From: Embiotoca jacksoni
Lineage: Eukaryota > Chordata > Actinopteri > Embiotocidae
DNA: 64,000 nucleotides
Reading direction: 5' to 3'
Assembly (NCBI GenBank): GCA_022577435.1
Contig: JAKOON010000008.1
Span: 2,830,001-2,894,000 of the forward strand
The notes under the pieces are model-generated. The model saw only the letters and a list, made by a program, of their open reading frames with translations, was not told the origin of the DNA and searched no databases. This document shows, piece by piece, positions 49,885 through 60,977 of the stretch; position 1 is the first letter of the stretch; every line of letters begins with the position of its first letter. Made by a program: the position numbers and the translations under genes.

Positions 49885-50088
49885 ACTCACCTCTGGTTAA
49901 ATCCATCATCAAACGATAATACTGTTGATTGTATGTTTGCTGCTAAATCTTTGCACTATTGTTTAGTTAGTTTAATATTATTATATTTTATTGCATATAT
50001 TGTGCATTTTCATATTTAATATGTTTTACTGTTATTTTTATTTCTTGCTGTAGCAAAAAAATGTCCCCTTGTGGGATTAATAAAGTAC

Positions 50089-50180
<92 letters not shown>
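50089..50180. repeat. (ATCT)n microsatellite, LINE 3' tail
   Basis: About 22 tetranucleotide units directly follow TAATAAAGTACC, so this tract derives from the LINE tail and probably expanded after insertion. Confidence 0.95.
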
Positions 50181-50184
50181 TATT

Positions 50185-50330
50185 GATAAATGTGATATTT
50201 ACTTCAACTGGTCTGGTGATGAGATTCAACTATATATCTAAAACCTGGAAGCCACATTTCATCCATTATTAATGATTTCATTCAGGTCTTAAATGACAGA
50301 AAAAAAGACAAAACCAGATAATATGCTTTC
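50185..50330 (+). pseudogene. Older LINE reverse transcriptase, 3' fragment
   Basis: Immediately after the tetranucleotide tail one reads IIDKCDIYFNWSGDEIQLYI, matching the II.KH.INFH.YADDTQLYI block of L2-like reverse transcriptases with the YADD box decayed to SGDE. About 50 nt later come remnants of the INDCI..LN..M..N.L.LNEDKT block (DFIQVLNDRKKDKTR). It is the continuation of 48685-48897, cut by the younger LINE. It ends some 20 bp from the donor of phkb exon 50352-50549. Confidence 0.65.
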
Positions 50331-50351
50331 AGGTGTTCAACCAGCACCCAC

Positions 50352-50549
50352 CTTCATCTCTGCAGGTTTGTAGTAGCGGCGATTCTTGTCTTCGTTTGCG
50401 GTGCGGTAGCCGTCACGGAGAAAACGTTTGAAGCCATATTTGCCCCGTAGCTTGCGGACAATCTTGTCCAGTGTCTGACTGTAGAGGGCGTCATCATCCA
50501 CCGCAAAGGCAGGATAGCTGATGGTTGGAAGCAAGGCGGCATCTGTGTT
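50352..50549 (-). CDS. phkb: phkb exon (4th visible), 198 nt
   Basis: The largest visible exon has 66 whole codons: NTDAALLPTISYPAFAVDD, DALYSQTLDKIVRKLRGKYG, FKRFLRDGYRTANEDKNRRY and YKPAEMK. The acceptor is GTGGCAG|AAC and the donor AAG|GTGGGTG. The KYGFKRFLRDGYRT segment is a hallmark of phosphorylase kinase alpha/beta subunits. Phase 0 at both ends means skipping this exon would not change the frame. Confidence 0.97.
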
Positions 50550-51959
50550 CTGCCACGGAGAAAAGATGATATTTAAACAAATGACAGGCCTCGGCAATTA
50601 TTATTTTTTGTTTTTACAGTGAATGAATTCATGACAAGCAAAGCTCTTTATTTGACACATTTATATGATAGTGATTATACTTACATTCATCAAACTCATA
50701 ATATTGTGGTTAGAATTATAATCTAATTACTAAATTGGAATGAAATCCTAACCACAGTTGCTGATTACACATTTTACTGTCATGTAGCATAACTCTAATC
50801 TACATACAGCTGTAGGTGTCTTTTAGCTGTTTAGGAATAACATCATCTGATTATAAACAGCACAGCACAGCAGCCTTATTTAAAATGAAACACAGACTGA
50901 ATTTCAATTTGAGCAATCATTAGGGATGAATATGTTATCAGGCTTGGCAACCTACTATGACTGGGCATCTAATAATCTCATTTTTGTTTGGTTTACTCTA
51001 TTAAGCAATGGAAACACAAGCTATTAGGTCTCAGCTCCACTCCAAACAGCTATGAATATTTAAAATTAATAAATAGAAAGCAGAGCTTCTATATTCTGCC
51101 GAGGCTCTGCTGCCCAGGCACATAAGTCCCTAATAACTGCAGCGACATGTCTTATGATATGGACTGCTATGTTCAAGATGTGGTCGACTGTTTGATGCTG
51201 CTGTTCTGCTTTGAAGTGTATTCTTTGTTAATTTGCACAGATCTCTGCAGTTCACAGAGGAGCCAGGTGCATCTCTGTCAAGTCCAATTCATTTTTAGTC
51301 TTTGGCTTCTTGCTAAACCTCCAATCTACATGCTAACATTGTCGGCAGCTGCAGCTGAAATGGGATATCAGCGTGCAGAACCATTGCACTGAATGTGTCT
51401 AGAATTGAATATTGAATTTGGATCTTTTGACATATCACAAGAGGTACTGATATTATATTTATATTTTGGATATTTTTACACAATCCTGCACTACACTGGT
51501 CTCTCACTCCTCACTGCACTCCTTCCTTACAGCTCCTCAATGTCGATCTCATATGGCTATAATGCCGCTCTGATCGTCTAATTACACCCGTTTCCCTCAA
51601 AAACTGATGGCGGCTATTCTGCCAGACACATTCAGCACACAAAGAGGGAGAGATGTGATCATTTAAAGTGTCTGCAAGTGCTCGAGAGGAGATTTTGCTT
51701 TTTGCTCCTGCTCTCTTCTCTCCAGCTCTGCAGCAACCTCTCACTTTTGCTATTTCTTGTCAGCACAGAGCCGTCAAGAGTACAGGTACAGGCAGTGGAA
51801 TGATTGCACCATGAGGGAAACACACTGTTACATTGATATCCACTGACATATTCATGTGAGTGTGTGGTTTGTTTGACGTGTGAAATTAACCGTTTATGTT
51901 TTCGACATGTGTGACAGGCTCTTATTTCGTAGAGATTATGCACACAGGTGCTTTTTTGA

Positions 51960-52335
51960 GTCACAAAAAAAAGTGAGGGGGTGCACCAATAGCCGTAACC
52001 TGACTCCACTACAGGCCTGTCAATCAAACAGTTACAACTTTTTGAAGCTTATTTTCAAATTAATAATGGGGTTATTTTCAGATGGGCCGACATAAAACTA
52101 ATAGATGGAGCGACTTTAGCTAGAAAAAAAAACTAAATTAAAAATAACTTGTGGAGAAATGTTCTTGATTTAGAATTTGATGAGACTAGTTGAATGGGAG
52201 TCTATGGAGCCGGAGGCTTTTTGGAGCCAACCTCTAGTGGTACTCTGTGGTATCGCAGCTTAGGACACTTCCGGATCTCCATCATTTTTCAGACGCAGAA
52301 GCTGCGTCCACTTTTATATAAAGTCGATGGTGCAG
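51960..52335 (+). repeat. Teleost non-coding interspersed repeat
   Basis: GGGAGTCTATGGAGCCGGAG, GGCTTTTTGGAGCCAACCTC and CATCATTTTTCAGACGCAGA are the conserved blocks. The reverse complement matches 5590-5950. It starts after CAATAGCCGTAACCTGACTC and ends TATATAAAGTCGATGG. Confidence 0.6.
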
Positions 52336-52395
52336 ACCCTGCCATTTTCTGTCTCTGATTATAAATGTCTGAACAAATTTCATGGCAATAGTTCT

Positions 52396-52466
52396 TGAGT
52401 GGTCAGTCCCATACGGACGTATGCATGAGCACACACACTGATAGGGACTGACTCAGTCCCTCCCTC
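52396..52466. repeat. 71-bp hairpin sequence, copy 2
   Basis: Same sequence and orientation as 48177-48247 with one mismatch. It is preceded by a different repeat tail (ATTTCATGGCAATAGTTCT) and followed by CCTCCCACACACAC. Confidence 0.85.
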
Positions 52467-52640
52467 CCTCCCACACACACTCTTTAACAGTTCTTCCATT
52501 AAACATGTTGTTTCTTTTTATTTGTGTCGCAGCTTTGTGCAAAATCTCTCCCAGTCATTGCCACAAGTATGACCAAGAAAAAAACTTTAATTTAAAGTTT
52601 TTTTAGACGGTATATACAGTAGGTAGATGGATGGACTCAC

Positions 52641-52736
52641 GTGGGAGCGAGACTCTCGGGGCAGCAGGGAGCAGAGCGTTTGTCTGTTCCTGTTGTGGGC
52701 GTCCAGATCCACAAATATCACAGACCATGAGCAGCC
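52641..52736 (-). CDS. phkb: phkb exon (3rd visible), 96 nt
   Basis: 32 whole codons: [18 protein letters not shown] then [14 protein letters not shown]. This appears essentially identical to mammalian PHKB. The acceptor is TTGCGCTGCAG|GGC and the donor CCAC|GTGAGTCC. It is phase 0 at both ends. A (GT)n tract ends 12 nt upstream of the exon. Confidence 0.97.
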
Positions 52737-52747
52737 CTGCAGCGCAA

Positions 52748-52748
<1 letters not shown>

Positions 52749-52819
<71 letters not shown>
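52749..52819. repeat. (CA)n microsatellite beside a phkb acceptor
   Basis: About 35 AC units. In transcript sense this is a (GT)n tract taking the place of the polypyrimidine tract before CTTGCGCTGCAG. Confidence 0.97.
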
Positions 52820-52820
<1 letters not shown>

Positions 52821-53207
52821 CATCCCTGTTACAGCTAAACTATTTAGACTTTAAAAGGTACAGCAGCAACATATAGTCTCTTGTTATGTATGTGCGTGCC
52901 CACAAAGATGCAAAACACGTCCTTCATCATTTATCAGAAAAACAAAAGATAAAAACGCTGAAAACGACTTGACTTTAAGGCCTCCAGCATCACCCCTCAC
53001 ACCTCCGCACATCAAAACACACTCGTCCACTGTAAAACCTGCCTGTTATATTTGGCTGGCACATGTTTTTGAAGTACAGCGTGGGAGTGTTTGAACAACA
53101 GCAGTTTGATAGTCCTCCTATCACTTCAAAAGTCTCTGTACAAAAATTAACCTCTACGACCGCCAAAATGCAGTTTGTCCATCGAGAGCACTCAAACACC
53201 TCTAGGA

Positions 53208-53272
53208 TGGGAGAGGGGAGTAGGTGGGGTGGCATGGGGTGGAGGGTTGGGGTGGGGGTGTGGGAGGGGGTA
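53208..53272 (+). other. G-rich cluster, quadruplex-prone
   Basis: On the plus strand at least eight runs of three or more G lie within 65 bp (GGGAGAGGGG, GGGGTGG, GGGGTGGAGGG, GGGGTGGGGGTGTGGGAGG). The motif fits the G3+N1-7 quadruplex pattern. The phkb transcript carries the C-rich complement, so the G-rich strand is the non-transcript strand. Confidence 0.7.
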
Positions 53273-55797
53273 GTTTATGCTTTTCACTTCGTAAGGGAAG
53301 CGATCAAACCTTTTTCTGCTTCTAGAGCCGGTCCAGCCCACTTCATCCATCAGCAGTGCTTACATAAAACCAACTGAGACAATCCCGTAACCTGCTAAGC
53401 AGTTTCTAATGTAAGTCAGATGCATTATGTATGAATATTGCCAGAGTCTATTTTTTTCCCCCTTCAAAAACAGGTCTGGCCAGAGCTTTTAGTCAAATCA
53501 GCGTGCTTTCCTTTAGCAATTTGCATAGTGTAGTGGATTTCTGGCCACCAATGTCGGCAGCTGTGTAGTATGTCAGTGAAATGGCCCTCTCAGGGAAACC
53601 GTCTCCGCTGTTATAGTAACAGAGTGGTCGAAAAAAAAAAAAAAAGGCAGAAAGATGAGGGATTTTAAGGATTAGATAGCTAAAGGTTTTGAGTGGAAAA
53701 ACATATCAGACAAATCATTTTTCAAAATTGAGTATTTTGGATAAAACATGTTTGGAGCTGAATCTTTGAAAATCAATAGGTGAAACAAAAAATAACAAAA
53801 ACAGCTTTTTCGAACAGTTAATCCTGTTCTTGTATTTTTTTCTCAAACAATCACTCACTTTATTTTATACAAAACGACTGAGTATTCCTTATTTTGTGTT
53901 GCATCAGTCATTGTGTCCAAGAGAGCAATGTGAAGTGAATACAAAAATATGAGACGACTCTGACCTGCAGTCTTTGATCGTCTTTGTATGCAATCAAATG
54001 GCAATATAAAATGAATCGGTTATAGTTTTAAATATCTTTTGTCTTCTCTGCCTCTACTCCTCCACACAGCTACCACTTCCACCCACTCTCAGGAGATAGT
54101 CCACATCCCTCTATTAAAGGAAAGTGACAGTACACCAATGATAGGCCACCATAATCTATGCCAGAAAACCATCAATGTCACTGGTATTATTATGGGTTGC
54201 TAATGAAGGTTGACAGAATCTAGATTATAATATACCCTGTAATGATACATTATACTGTACATCAACTTGTCACTGCCTTCTGTGCAATGATATGCGTGAA
54301 TTATATTGAAAGAGAAAAAAAAATGCTGGATTGAATTAGGAGAGTCTGCTCTGCTCTTGACTGCGAGTGAATTAGGTGACAGTCCCGAGATAGAACGTGG
54401 AACCTGATAGGACTTGATTGTCCAGCCGTGTGTACACAGCTCTTTGAGTTTAATGACTGGGTTTAAAGCTGAAGAAGCGTCCTCCCGCAGAGATTAATTT
54501 TTACCTGCCCAGTTCAATTTGTCACACCGAGAAAGTACTATCTTTGCATCCGCTGCGTGACTCGGGAGGGTGGGATCATGGGGAAAAAAATCTAAACTTC
54601 CCGAAATTGAAGGCTGGGTGTCCATTCATCTAGCACAAAGGCTAAATGTGATACACACCCACAGGAGTCTGCAGCCGGTGGAAAAGTGCGATAGTGGAGT
54701 GCAGAATGCACTAAATGTTCCGGTTTAAGGCGTCGGGCGAGAGCTACGTTTGGTGTTGCAGGGATGAGAGTCAGCTGGGAAATCAAGATTGATAGAGATC
54801 ATTAATAAGCAACTGGAAGGCTTGTATCACTTCCATTCTCACCGAGGGGACAAGAGACCGGATGAGAGACGCACACTCACACCTACAGGAGCCACACACA
54901 GCATGGACCATAAAGCAGCCACCTCTTTAAATTGATTCTCTCAACAAGCTGAGCTCAGTGACAAAAATCAATTTTAAAGCCCAGTTAAACTTATCATTTT
55001 ACAGGTGTTCAGGAGAAAAACACAACTTCACAGTAACAGCCACATATGATAAGATAAACAAGTTGAGAGGTATTAAATGGACGGAGATGCCGCTGCTGAC
55101 TAATACACAAGTGGAGAAAAGAAGAGAATAAGAGAGGATGCCTGCTAAGTGGGGGTTCATTTTCCAATCCATTAGCAGGTGTAATACATGTGCCTGTTTT
55201 CCTCTCCTACACAGAAGCAAAAAAAAAACAAAAACAGAAGCTTATTGGAAGCAAAAAAGCAGCACGGGAGATTCGGAACCGGAATCAACTGTGTTCATCG
55301 ATCAAAGTATGCGGAGGCACTGTGGTGGCGGGGTGTGGTTGTGGGTCAGCTGTAGGAGGGACTGATTGGGGGAGTGGTCCAGGGAACGGTGCCTGGCAGA
55401 GAGTTAATTAGCACAGGTGCTTTGTACTACTGATTGGCTCTCGGGAAGTAACAGACGTGTGTTACAGGCATGATTGGCTGAGATAAACACAAACATACTG
55501 AACCAATCTCCTGATGGTCAAGCGTCAACTTGCATCGATGACTGCGCCACTAATTACGCTCATGATGTTCAATAATGTTCCTTAAATTCAGGCCGGGCCG
55601 TGCACACATCAAACATATCTCGCTGATGTACGGAGCTGTAATGGGCCGCTGCCGATTTAGATTAGAAACTAGGCCGTCTATCTATAATGCAATCTGGAGT
55701 CACGTGACGCGATTAGACACCAGACAAATACGCCAGTGTCTTGGGATCTGTGTGAGGAAGGAAATGTGCAAAGTAGCGGGGTGAATTCATCAAATAC

Positions 55798-55861
55798 CTG
55801 GTTACCAAACAGGTTGAATCCATTGATGGCCTCCAGAGCAGCTTTAGCGAGGCCCACGGAG
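55798..55861 (-). CDS. phkb: phkb exon (2nd visible), 64 nt
   Basis: It completes a Ser codon and encodes SVGLAKAALEAINGFNLFGN then Q. The acceptor is CTTTCGCAG|CTC and the donor CAG|GTATTT. The block is one of the most conserved in phosphorylase kinase regulatory subunits (SSVGLAKAALEAINGFNLFG). It enters at phase 2 and leaves at phase 0. Confidence 0.97.
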
Positions 55862-56428
55862 CTGCGAAAGATAAGAAGGATATTACATGAAACGAACAAA
55901 AAAAGAAAGCAGATATCACTGACACTGATGCACAATGGGGTAAAGGATATCTTTAAAAGCGTGACAACAAATGTGGTGCTGTGATGGAGGCAGCGATAAA
56001 AAAAAAAAACAGAAGTGTCTTTCAGTTGTCAGAAAAAAGAAAAGCATTCAGAATCATATTTGAATCTTAAATGGTTATCTGTTAGGATTCAATAAAGCTA
56101 AAGGCTCCTGAGATAGTGGTCTACTGTAGATAATGGATCTCTTAAGAAAAAAAACGTATACTGAATTTCACAGTGGCTGGTTGCAGTGATTGCAATGCAG
56201 ACTTAATGTGAATCAATTTCACTGTCATTTTGTTTCCCTTTCTCACCCGCCAAGATTTCCCCAGAAAAGCAAAAGGGGGTGGGGTTTACTTGGCGAGGAC
56301 TGGCGGTAGATATGCTGACATATCAAAATGCATTCAATACCATTAGTGAAGCCTGAATCGATGCTTAAAATACAGAGGATGGCGGACTAATTCAGCATGT
56401 AAAAGAGCTCTGCTGAAACTAGTTCTCT

Positions 56429-56475
<47 letters not shown>

Positions 56476-59400
56476 ATAGCAATGGTCAGCAGGGCTGTCA
56501 GCAGCTCACTGATGCACACAGATGAAATCTAATGTTGAAGAAAAGGAGGTTAAACAAGTGATACCAGGAATCAGGACCGAAGCAGAACCATGATGCAACA
56601 GTCTCAGCTGACAGTTGGGAGATTCACATGATGAAAATGTTGCTGTAGACTGTTATTCCATGAGCTCACACTATAAACTGTACAACAACAGTATTCCCTG
56701 ACTGTCAGGGCTGGGCAACATGGAGCACAACTCATATCTCAGTATTTCTAGGCTGGTTACAATACGTATATATCTCAGTATTTTAAAGTATTTAAAGAGA
56801 GGAGGCTTGCTAAGTTTTCCTTCTATAACAACAGTGTGATCAAAATAAATACAAAGACAGGGTTCCCTTTCCTGTTTGAAAATGTATAGCTGCAAAATGT
56901 ATAAATTCAAAATGATATAAAGTAAACAGCCTATAAGCTAAGTATGCTGCGGTATTGTCTTACTTCTGTTTGCCGGTGCTTCTGTGTCACTGGTAGCAGA
57001 TCTGCAGCTCGATCCCAACTCAGTTCATTTTCTCTATTCTTCATCACAGCAGCTAAACCTGCTGTACAGTTAAACATACACTAGTTGTGCTCAAGCTCTC
57101 ATAGCTCTCTCCTTTTAACAACTTTCTAATCCCACAGTTGTTGACTATGGAGCTATGAGGGTGTTTTTATGAGTGAGTATCCATGTTGTTTCCAAAATAT
57201 GGTTTGAAAATGTCATATAAGGGAAGACTTTGACATTATAGCGGGTTGTCCAGCAACCTGATGAATGTCTAATATTTACTCTCCTTTTAGCTTCTTTAAA
57301 ATGAAATCGTTTTATTTGCCAAATGTGTCACTATTGTCAGCAGCCATTAACTAACTTATTTAGCTGTTTTATGCTGGATAGCTACAGTGGGTACATCAGC
57401 TCTTTTCCAATGAAAATAATTTAGTCAATTCGAACTTTTAGGCCATAAAACCAAAACAATCTGCTGTAAGAAGCTAAAATACGCCATAATATTGAGGGGA
57501 CTAGACGGTTATTGGATGCACCCTTAATATGTGAATTAAACTGGATAGTGATACATGCTTCCTCTACAAGACAATGTAGAGATTTTCTAATGCAGGACAT
57601 GCTGTGACTAAAATTATGGCCTGTAATTAAATGACATTCACAGTCAATAGATAGATGAGGAACTGTAAATGAAGCAGTAATGGTAACATTCATAATAACA
57701 ACACAGTATATGGCAGTAGATTCACACTCTGATGATTTTAATTTGTGCTGCTGTAAAATGAACATGTGGCAACATCCCTGTTTTGATAGTTGTCGTAAAA
57801 AATGTCATCGAACTCATTCAAACTTGAGATATTTCAAGAAATCCTGATGCTTATGAGATTAGACATGCTACTTGAAATAAAACAGCTCCAATCTATCCGT
57901 TTGACTGGGTGTGATGACAAACATGAGGCAGAAGCAAATAAAATGAATCATTTGATTTGATATGGGCAAATGAACGCTCTGCCAAAATGAACACATCCTT
58001 TCCTGTTCATTTCCACTGAGCCTTTCTCTGCCCACTGGCACTCTGGGAGCAGAAATGACTTCCCAATTTGATCATTTGCACAGATCTTGTTTACATGGAA
58101 GCACTCGGAATCAGTCGCTGCCACACTTCACTATTTGCATACAGCATGTTAATTGGTATTACGCAACTACATGTTTAAGCTCGCTCACTAATTGTGGAAA
58201 TCCAAAACATGGCCACAAGGGGAGGAAATACAAGAGGCGCAGGACACAGTGGCTCTTCACTACATTGAATTTGTTATCGTTTCTTGAGGATATCTTGGCA
58301 AGCTGCTGCCAATAGTCTTGGATTGTTGGAGGAAAAAAAAAACATGCTTCCCAGAGATAAGCAATGGCAGAAATTGAGGATCTTTATCATGACACTGAGG
58401 GAGAGGATGGAGGCCAGTCCGACCTTGGATGATAAATCAGTTAACAAAAACTCACCGCACTGGAGTGTGAGCATGTGTCTCAAAATCCTTACCCTCATAC
58501 AAGTTAACCATTCAGACTGTTGATCCATTATATTTGTATTTGCCTGCTGATGGAGGTTATGTTGTTCCCAAGTTGAGCTGATTTAACATTTCTATCAGCA
58601 AATATGTTTAAAACTCACACACTGACCCTAAATACACCTCTTTTTTTTTAATGAAACCTATTTCCAGTCATTTCTGCTGCTAGTTGTGGCAAAGATGCTG
58701 TTTTTATTTCTCCCACATGATGCTGCTCTGTTTGTCTGGAGGGGCAAGAAGAAAGATGAGAGGCAGCGTTCCAATTTGACAGGCTAATATTGATATGAAT
58801 TAGGATGTTAGAAACTTTGTGACTATATTAATCTTAAAAAACATAAAAATGACATCATATCCTGAAGCAAAAAAAGTTAATGGTAAAACAGTTTTGCCTC
58901 AGCCTGATCACTTAACATTTTAAATCTTTAAAAGTTAATAGGACCTTTGGTTTCAGAGTGTTTTGTAATTGCAAGAGGATAAAGACGCCCACATGACAGC
59001 TCTTTATGAACCTTTAGTGAGGACAGAAGCAGGAGGTCCAAAGAAATATGATGTCATGGTTTGCAGGGATGTAAATAGTAAACAAAATGATTACCTCTGT
59101 AAATGCAAAGGTTTTTTTGGAAGGGTCTGTATATAAATCCAGAAAAGTATCTAATTAAACAAATATATAATTTATAATCCTAATTTTTACATGATCAATG
59201 AATCGACTTCAACGTCGATCCTGATTTTGCAGCTTCTCTCCTCCCGTGGAGAATTTTAGCTCATTGTTTGATTTTCCAGCACACAGATTTGATTTCCCCC
59301 CCCCCCACCTCTCTTATTTGCACAACTTAAAAGTACAACAAGCAGCTGTGCAAAAGGTTTTCTAAACCAATGTTCACTGCCTGCCCAGTTTCAAACAGCA

Positions 59401-60861
59401 ACGGACAACGTTGTCAACTAGCTGGTGAATGTAGCAAAGAATTTAGCAACTAAAGAGCCAGATATTTCTGTCAGCAGTTGTCAGGGGACCAGAAAAGTTG
59501 TACAAAGTGAGTGAATATTGGTCGTATATTCATCAAGTGGATGCAAATCGGATCCTAAATGCATGCGAATGCTGGTCTGTGTCTGATGTATTTGCCATAT
59601 TAACTCTTTAAGGTGATAATGTGTCAAAAAGAGTTTAAACTTTGATGCATTTTATGCATATTTAAATATTTAAATGTCAATAAGTGAAACTATTCTCCAA
59701 TATGACAACGCACCCACAACAAGACAATTGTCGCTCCCCAGCACCCCTACTTCTTTCTGTTCCCCGAAAATTGGACCCACAACTTAATGTGCGCTCCCTG
59801 CTCATGTTTCAGGGCCTCCGTGAAATCAGAAGTGTTAAAGTGGTCAGAAAAACATGTGACGCTGAGGTATAACATGGAATACTTAGTTACAGAAGTCACA
59901 GCTTTTCATTGCTCTGTGCTGCGCTGCACTCCATTATAGCACAACAAGAACAGTGATAGAACTTTCTGCTTGCCCCTCGTGTATAAAGAAAGCATGATAT
60001 AATAAAAATGATTTGGAGGCAGCCAACAGTTGGAAGACCAAACAAAAGCTTAATAAAGTTTGTTTAGCATTAACAAGTAAGTTATCCAATACTTTTTTAA
60101 AGGCAAATATTCAAAATTAAAATGACCTTTACTTCAAAGCAGATTTACTTTCTGCTGATACTGTTGAGTATTATTGAACAATAAAAATATTAATGGTAGA
60201 TCTTTGTTATGGTCCAGTAAATGTACTTGTCTGAGGTCAATAACAACTTAAGAAAACATGACTGTTTTGTGCCTGCGTGTACGTCCACTGTCCAGCTTTG
60301 TTTTAGATCCTGTAAAACAAGCCTGCTGGAAATACTCAGACGTGGCAAACAAGAGAGGAAGGGACGGATATGTCATCACTCATGAGAGCTTTTAGGTCAG
60401 AAGACAACAATGCTATGATCTCTTGCTCTCTCTCATATCCTCTGTAAGTTCCCCTTTGTCTTCCTGCTTCTATTCCAACCTTCACTTTTGTGTCTTTCAT
60501 TCATTCCACCACTTTCCGTCTGTAGTATATTATTACATCAGTGCCCTGACACAGACATTCAGTAGTCCACTGCTCTGTTCTTATCCTCACTCTACTGACA
60601 TCGGTATACACTTGAGGAGGGTAAACTGTTGCTGTGGCAGCAGTAACACAGAGCATTTATAGAGTGTTGTGGATGTTATAGATACGTCACCTTTCTGGCC
60701 AACATCAGGAAATAAGGTTGAAAATCTGCAGTCTTCTTTTAAAGAAGCTGAAAATCAGCACTTGACTGCTTCACTTTGTATCAAGTACTTATAACATTTG
60801 ACCCCTCACGTGAACATTTATTTTTGCACATCTTTTATGTGGTCTTTATCTTCCCACTGAC
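55862..60861. other. phkb intron
   Basis: This 5,000-bp intron has a (CA)n tract at 56430-56469, a poly(C) run near 59298-59308 and short A-runs. No transposon or exon was recognised. Open frames of 60-114 residues look like chance frames. Confidence 0.85.
56430..56469. repeat. (CA)n microsatellite
   Basis: About 20 AC units. Confidence 0.96.
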
Positions 60862-60977
60862 CTGGAATGCAGCTCGGTGCTGCCGTTATTGTATTTGCTG
60901 CCTCGCTCCCACATGCCGTAGTCGGGCACCCTGTAGGCTCTCTCGACACAGAACACCAGGTTCTGGATGAAGGAGAC
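60862..60977 (-). CDS. phkb: phkb exon (1st visible), 116 nt
   Basis: 38 codons plus two bases: VSFIQNLVFCVERAYRVP, DYGMWERGSKYNNGSTEL, HS and the start of Ser. The acceptor is TTTGTGTGTGCAG|GTC and the donor TTCCAG|GTCAGTG. The YGMWERG segment aligns with the F/Y-G-x-W-E motif of GH15 glucoamylases, where the Glu is the general acid (family knowledge; catalysis by PHKB is not established). The exons encoding the preceding residues lie beyond the right edge. Confidence 0.97.

Larger units (their letters stand above)
48898..50180 (+). mobile_element. Younger L2/CR1-like LINE, 5'-truncated, with (ATCT)n tail
   Basis: A non-LTR retrotransposon copies itself through RNA by target-primed reverse transcription. 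This copy keeps the second half of the reverse transcriptase and the 3' end: GGGATTAATAAAGTACCT followed by about 22 ATCT/TATC units (50089-50180). The 5' truncation at about 48898 lies within an older LINE. The upstream reading phase, the motif order and the tetranucleotide tail fit a family common in teleosts (L2-like). The exact family name is not assigned. Confidence 0.85.
43856..50351. other. phkb intron with nested LINEs
   Basis: This 6,496-bp intron contains a fish repeat (44690-45210), microsatellites (46100-46167, 46373-46428, 46567-46590, 46853-46888, 48263-48339), hairpin sequence copy 1 (48177-48247), an older LINE split in two (48685-48897 and 50185-50330) by a younger LINE (48898-50180). 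47000-48170 shows nothing recognisable. Confidence 0.85.
50550..52640. other. phkb intron
   Basis: This 2,091-bp intron contains a teleost repeat (51960-52335), a short repeat tail (about 52340-52395) and hairpin copy 2 (52396-52466). 50600-51950 shows no recognisable element. Confidence 0.85.
52737..55797. other. phkb intron
   Basis: This 3,061-bp intron contains a (CA)n tract (52749-52819) and a G-rich cluster (53208-53272). No transposon was recognised. Confidence 0.85.

Noticed and set aside
50089..50180. Regular array that might be taken for a CRISPR or satellite
   Set aside because: It is a plain tetranucleotide run without spacers, attached to a LINE 3' end.
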